A stretch of DNA of 64,000 nucleotides, taken from Tubulanus polymorphus. Taxonomy: Eukaryota; Nemertea; Palaeonemertea; Tubulaniformes; Tubulanidae. The position numbers were made by a program, and so were the translations under genes. Below, in pieces: positions 60,047-64,000 of this stretch (position 1 is its first letter; every line of letters begins with the position of its first letter). The stretch covers positions 2,034,485 through 2,098,484 of the forward strand of contig NC_134027.1 in NCBI RefSeq assembly GCF_964204645.1. Reading direction: 5' to 3'. The notes beneath the pieces are model-generated. The model had not been told where the DNA came from. It made no database searches and saw only the letters and a list, made by a program, of their open reading frames with translations.

Positions 60047-61940
60047 TTTAAATAATCTAAAGCATTAAATGACGGTGTCTCTGTTATACACGACTGGTTT
60101 GATGTGAAGGAAGAGCCATCGGCAAGAATATTTCTTATTGGTTAATTTCGGTTCTTATTGCAATTTATCAGCTGGGTGAAATGTAGATCTTCCTTCAATT
60201 CAAGGAATTGGTGCGAACATCACGAAAATATACTTGACAGAAAATGTAGTAATTGAATTGTAAAACAATTCAGCAGAAGAGAAAAACTTATGAATATCGT
60301 AGTGATAATGGCATCGAAACGATATCGATAGCCACATTGATATCAGGCGTAATCTAAACACCGAATAAAACCCGTTCTCGTGGAAACTAAAAGAGATATA
60401 TAGAATAATAGACTATCGTTTTTCTCACCTTTACACGTCACAGCTGATCCTTAACATTGACTCGTTTTTGTTAACATTCGTGATTTACTTCAGGATTTTT
60501 CTATATACAAAAACCGTAATATTAAGCTTCATTTGACGCCTTTAGCATCGAGCCTAATTGGCTCGTGTACACTTGGTTTAACCGAATCAATGTTGTATTC
60601 TTCTAGGATTCTTTGCCCTAAAAAACAATATTGGTGCGCAGATGGGGCGTCGAGGTCCATTTCTACCCGATTTCACCCAATTTCAAGCTCGGGGAGCGCG
60701 CTGTAGTAATTTATGGTGAGGATTGCCTGGTGTTTGTTTATAACGGCGTTCGCACGCGCCCGGTCACATGTTCCCCTAATCTTCGCGACGAAGTTGACAA
60801 ATTTCGCAACTTTTCGACGGGTCTTTGTCGGCTGTGACTTGGCAGGTGTCACGTTCGCTTGGCTTACCTCGCTGATAAAATCAAATGCAAATTATGCGAC
60901 TTCTGACAGCTGAATTTAGATTCTGTTTAAATGGAATTATTATTGCGATGAACGGAACGTCGCTCGTGATTCGTAGGTCAAAAGGGGACATTTTACTTTC
61001 ATCTAATTACATTGTGATATTGCATCAGATGGAGTTCTGAGATAAGAAACTTCTGACTTTAAATCCGGGTCAAAATGTCCCGGTATTGTCTTAAGAATTA
61101 AAAGGATTAAGGTTTTAGTCTTGGTCTTATGGTCGCGGTTGTCATTTCACCACGTCACAAGATATTGATGTTGTATCGCTTTTCTGCCAAACGATCTTTC
61201 ATTTCCCGCCCATACAGCTAATCTCCAAAACCGATTTTATGATTTTCTATTTTTTGTACACTTATTTCTCATTGTGGTAAATATTTAATACAAATGAAAC
61301 CTTTGGAGCAGTAGAACATGGCCGAAGACTAATTGAATTGAAAAGATACATACGATGATTAAGAAAACTGAGTTCTACTTTAACAAAAACAAATACATAC
61401 TCGCGCGTTAATGTAATTGGTTTATAAACCAAAACGTGTTTTTCGTCGTGATCCGGTCATTTTTTCACCTGAAACTATCAGTTAAAAACAAATCAATCTC
61501 CTTTTAAAACCTCGCGATCACGAACTGTAACGCTTTGCGGTCTGCGGATGCTGCTAAGCGCTTTGTTCACGGCCGTACGGTCAATGTTTAGTGGATTACC
61601 AAGATTTGCTAACTGTAATCATCCCGAGTGGGTTGACTTTATGCGACTAATGCCAGCGATGATTTGACACAACCTGTCGTTTTGCTTCGAGTTAATCGAG
61701 TTACTATCGCTGTTGCTACCGGAAAACACGCGTATAATGAATTCAATATCGCCGATTCGAGGATGTGGCTTATTATGTAACCGGTTTCGTTTTCAATTTT
61801 CGGATGAGACGTTACTGGTTTCACGTGGCTTCTGCGACGGAATTCGTTACTTAATACCGATAAAGAGATTTGATTCACCAGAGGGATGACAGCACTCCCC
61901 GATTTAACAGACTTGCCACAGAGCAATCTAGTTGCTGCCA

Positions 61941-62070
61941 TAAGATAAGATACCTTTATTCATCGCGACAAGGATGTAGACAAACATGCTAATAATACAT
62001 TATGTAAAAAATAAGGGATTTACAGGACATTTCAACATATCTATTCATCAATGATTTCGGGTCCTTCGTA
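61941..62070 (-). mobile_element. Possible LINE 3' tail (minus strand)
   Basis: The minus strand ends AATAAAGGTATCTTATCTTA, a poly(A)-signal-like hexamer followed by short ATCTT units, as seen at the 3' ends of CR1/RTE-like LINEs. Only a tail is visible. Confidence 0.35.
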
Positions 62071-62094
62071 TTCAATAACTCGTAATATTTTAGC

Positions 62095-62160
62095 TCATCA
62101 GTAAGCCTGATGATGGCCAGTGTTTAACCGACACATTGCTCGAAATATATACCAAATATA
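62095..62160 (+). repeat. Retroelement tail motif
   Basis: CCTGATGATGGCCAGTGTTT, then AACCGACACATTGCTCGAAA and TATA. It has the same layout as the tail at 55195-55305 but a different sequence. Confidence 0.35.
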
Positions 62161-62242
62161 TGCCATGCTTTTTATTTTTTGGCTGAATTTATAGTGGGAC
62201 TTCTCTCGTTACTTAACATGCTTAATGAATTATTTTTACAGG

Positions 62243-62430
62243 TAACCACCGCGCGTAACTTTATCTGAATGCCTTACCGTGAGGTGCTGCCACTATGCTC
62301 ATAATTAGCGGAATTCTCGTACACTACTATGAACCACCCCTGGCAATTAGCTTCGTGTTAGTGTATAAAAAAGCCGCTAATGATTTGCATAGCGGCAGCA
62401 CCTAACGGTAGAAGGATCGTGGTGGTTGAA
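62243..62430. mobile_element. Fold-back element (imperfect inverted repeat)
   Basis: Left arm GGTGCTGCCACTATGC...ATTAGCGG (62283-62311) pairs with CCGCTAAT...GCATAGCGGCAGCACC (62373-62402). The pairing continues outward (ACCACCGCGCG with GATCGTGGTGGT) and inward (TACACTA with TAGTGTA). This gives a hairpin of about 190 bases with a small loop and no coding capacity. Confidence 0.65.
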
Positions 62431-63109
62431 GCTTGATCGTCAATAGAGGCTTCGTCTGATTCAACCCCACGTGCAGCATACCCGGTTGATTCTAACTCGA
62501 ATAAGTTAGGACTTGGACCTGAATTAAAACTTTTATTTTATTACAAAGGTTACATAGGAAATGACACAGGAGACCGGTAGACAAGACAAACAATCATGAA
62601 CGTACAGTATTGGTATAGATAGACAACAATTTAAAAAAGAGACTAGTTAGTAGAATCAGTGACATCTGCGGATAATAGAATGTTATTGCAATAGTTCTAA
62701 GATTGAGTGCCCTGGTGAATGTGAGAACTAGAGACTTGAAATGATTCTGATTATGATGAATCCACTGTGTATGATGACAAAAACGCGAACAATTTGTAGT
62801 GAACAAACTGAGCATACGAGTGATGCTGATGTTAAATGGGTTATGAAGACTTTGGGAAAAAGAATTTTAAATAAAATTTGTTTTGTATAAAACGTTTACC
62901 ATATGTGTCTGTAATAGTTAAGTAAAAAAAAATTAGCAACGGGACGCTCGCGGTTGCGCGCTGATGACTTGTGGTCGGTAGTTCAATACGTATTTATGAG
63001 TAAAGCCCAAGCCGCGCACCTTGACAACCCACGACGAATTGTGTAGGTAGTTGCACCCTCGATCACTACGTCCCTGGTTCAAGTCTTCGGTAAAATTATT
63101 TTCTAGGCT

Positions 63110-63680
63110 AAAAAATTAATTATCCGGCTGGGTTTTGAAATATTTCCTTTGATGCGATTCCAGCCTACCAGAAGAAAGACATGGATTCCTACGAAAAAGT
63201 CCAAAGACGAGCAACAAAGTTAGTCCCCACTCTAAAAGACTCATAATATCAACAACAGATGATGCAACACAAACTACCATCGCTGAGTTACACACGTTCA
63301 CGTGGTGGCATGATCGCCGTGTACAACTGCCTACACGGGAACTACCGTATCAACTCTGAGAGACTAATACCACAGAACCACTATCGTAGAACTAGGGTCC
63401 ACTCACTGAAACTGGCAAAATCCCGATCAAGGAAAAACATCCGGAAGAACTTTTTCAGTCAACGCGTAAATAACTGGAATAGCCTAACAGAAGATATAGT
63501 TAATGCACCCAGCATTGACAGTTTCAAAGCGCGACTCGATAACTACCGGCAACACAAACTTACGAACAACGTCCACAGCTGGTTTCATACCTAGCAATAA
63601 TCAACAAGAGACAACCTAGAAATAGGCATATAATGCCTCCCGTTGGTTGTAACCGATGCGATACGATACGATGTAATTTT
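63110..63680 (+). pseudogene. Broken 3' end of a CR1/jockey-like non-LTR retrotransposon
   Basis: 63180-63593 encodes the C-terminal part of a reverse-transcriptase protein: YEKVQRRATKLVP, then a stop (63243-63245), then LPSLSYTRSRGGMIAVYNCL, FFSQRVNNWNSLTEDIVNAP and SIDSFKARLDNY. This order is the typical C-terminus of CR1/L2/jockey-type polymerases. The polymerase core and endonuclease are absent. After the stop the sequence runs into GATGCGATACGATACGATG, short tandem units like those that end CR1-type elements. The copy is 5'-truncated and inactive. Confidence 0.75.
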
Positions 63681-64000
63681 GCTGGGAAGTTGGCCGTTGG
63701 TTCTTAGTTTTGCCCATACATAGGAATGTATCATCATTGAAATACGTAATAGTGTCACGTGTTCCCGTTTTATAAATTCCTTTAATTGAAAAAAAAGAAA
63801 TTAAAATTTCCATTTTGTCAGGAGTGTGCGAATGTGTTCGATAGATCAGAATAAACACTACACATTTTGATATCGAACCTGAATTGAATCGACAATAGTC
63901 CAACTCGAGATCTAATGTCACCAGAGCGATCAGTTGAACTAACACAGGAAACACATATATATATTCAACCGATCCAGTTATTTAAAGGTACATAAGAATT
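63681..64000. other. Right-edge flank; second copy of the dispersed repeat
   Basis: 63851-63900 is the partner of 59767-59817. Nothing else is recognisable before the window ends. Confidence 0.45.

Larger units (their letters stand above)
55306..61940. other. TBX20 upstream region, distal part; no exon recognised
   Basis: AT-rich with scattered CpG-containing stretches. A 30-base motif is present twice (59645-59677 and 60014-60046). The stretch 59767-59817 is related to 63851-63900. I see no gene. Confidence 0.35.

Overview
This is an AT-rich piece of a eukaryotic nuclear genome with many spliced genes. Gene content, short GT-AG introns and gene density point to an invertebrate bilaterian. 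A lophotrochozoan such as a mollusc, annelid or brachiopod is my best guess, but the sequence does not prove the phylum. No bacterial, viral or organellar genes were seen. Exon models were built by hand from splice sites, reading-frame continuity and remembered family motifs; no database search was run.

Layout. (1) 1-18165, minus strand: a head-to-tail array of three SLC17-family (sialin/VGLUT-like) transporter genes. Copy A is cut by the left edge; copies B and C are complete 12-exon genes of 499 and 500 residues. Parts of the copies are almost identical and parts are clearly diverged, which suggests recent exchange between them. (2) 19082-35108: five compact conserved genes in alternating orientation: IMPACT (+), SIRT5 (-), TEX264 (+), DCAF11 (-) and IMPA1-like (+). 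SIRT5/TEX264 and DCAF11/IMPA1 are divergent pairs sharing short upstream regions. IMPACT/SIRT5 and TEX264/DCAF11 are convergent. (3) 38299-46613, minus strand: the T-box transcription factor gene TBX20, with a candidate in-frame 21-nt microexon and a long (TA)n tract in intron 1. (4) 46614-63100: about 16.5 kb upstream of TBX20 with no exon I can recognise, holding scattered repeat remains. (5) 63110-63680: the broken 3' end of a CR1/jockey-like LINE.

The genes do not form one pathway. IMPACT regulates GCN1/GCN2 translational control. SIRT5 is a mitochondrial deacylase. TEX264 is an ER-phagy receptor. DCAF11 is a CUL4-DDB1 substrate receptor. IMPA1 recycles inositol. TBX20 is a developmental regulator, mainly known from heart and neurons. 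Introns and spacers carry many small non-autonomous elements: pogo/Tigger-like and hAT-like MITEs, fold-back elements, tRNA-derived SINE-like sequences and two (TA)n arrays.
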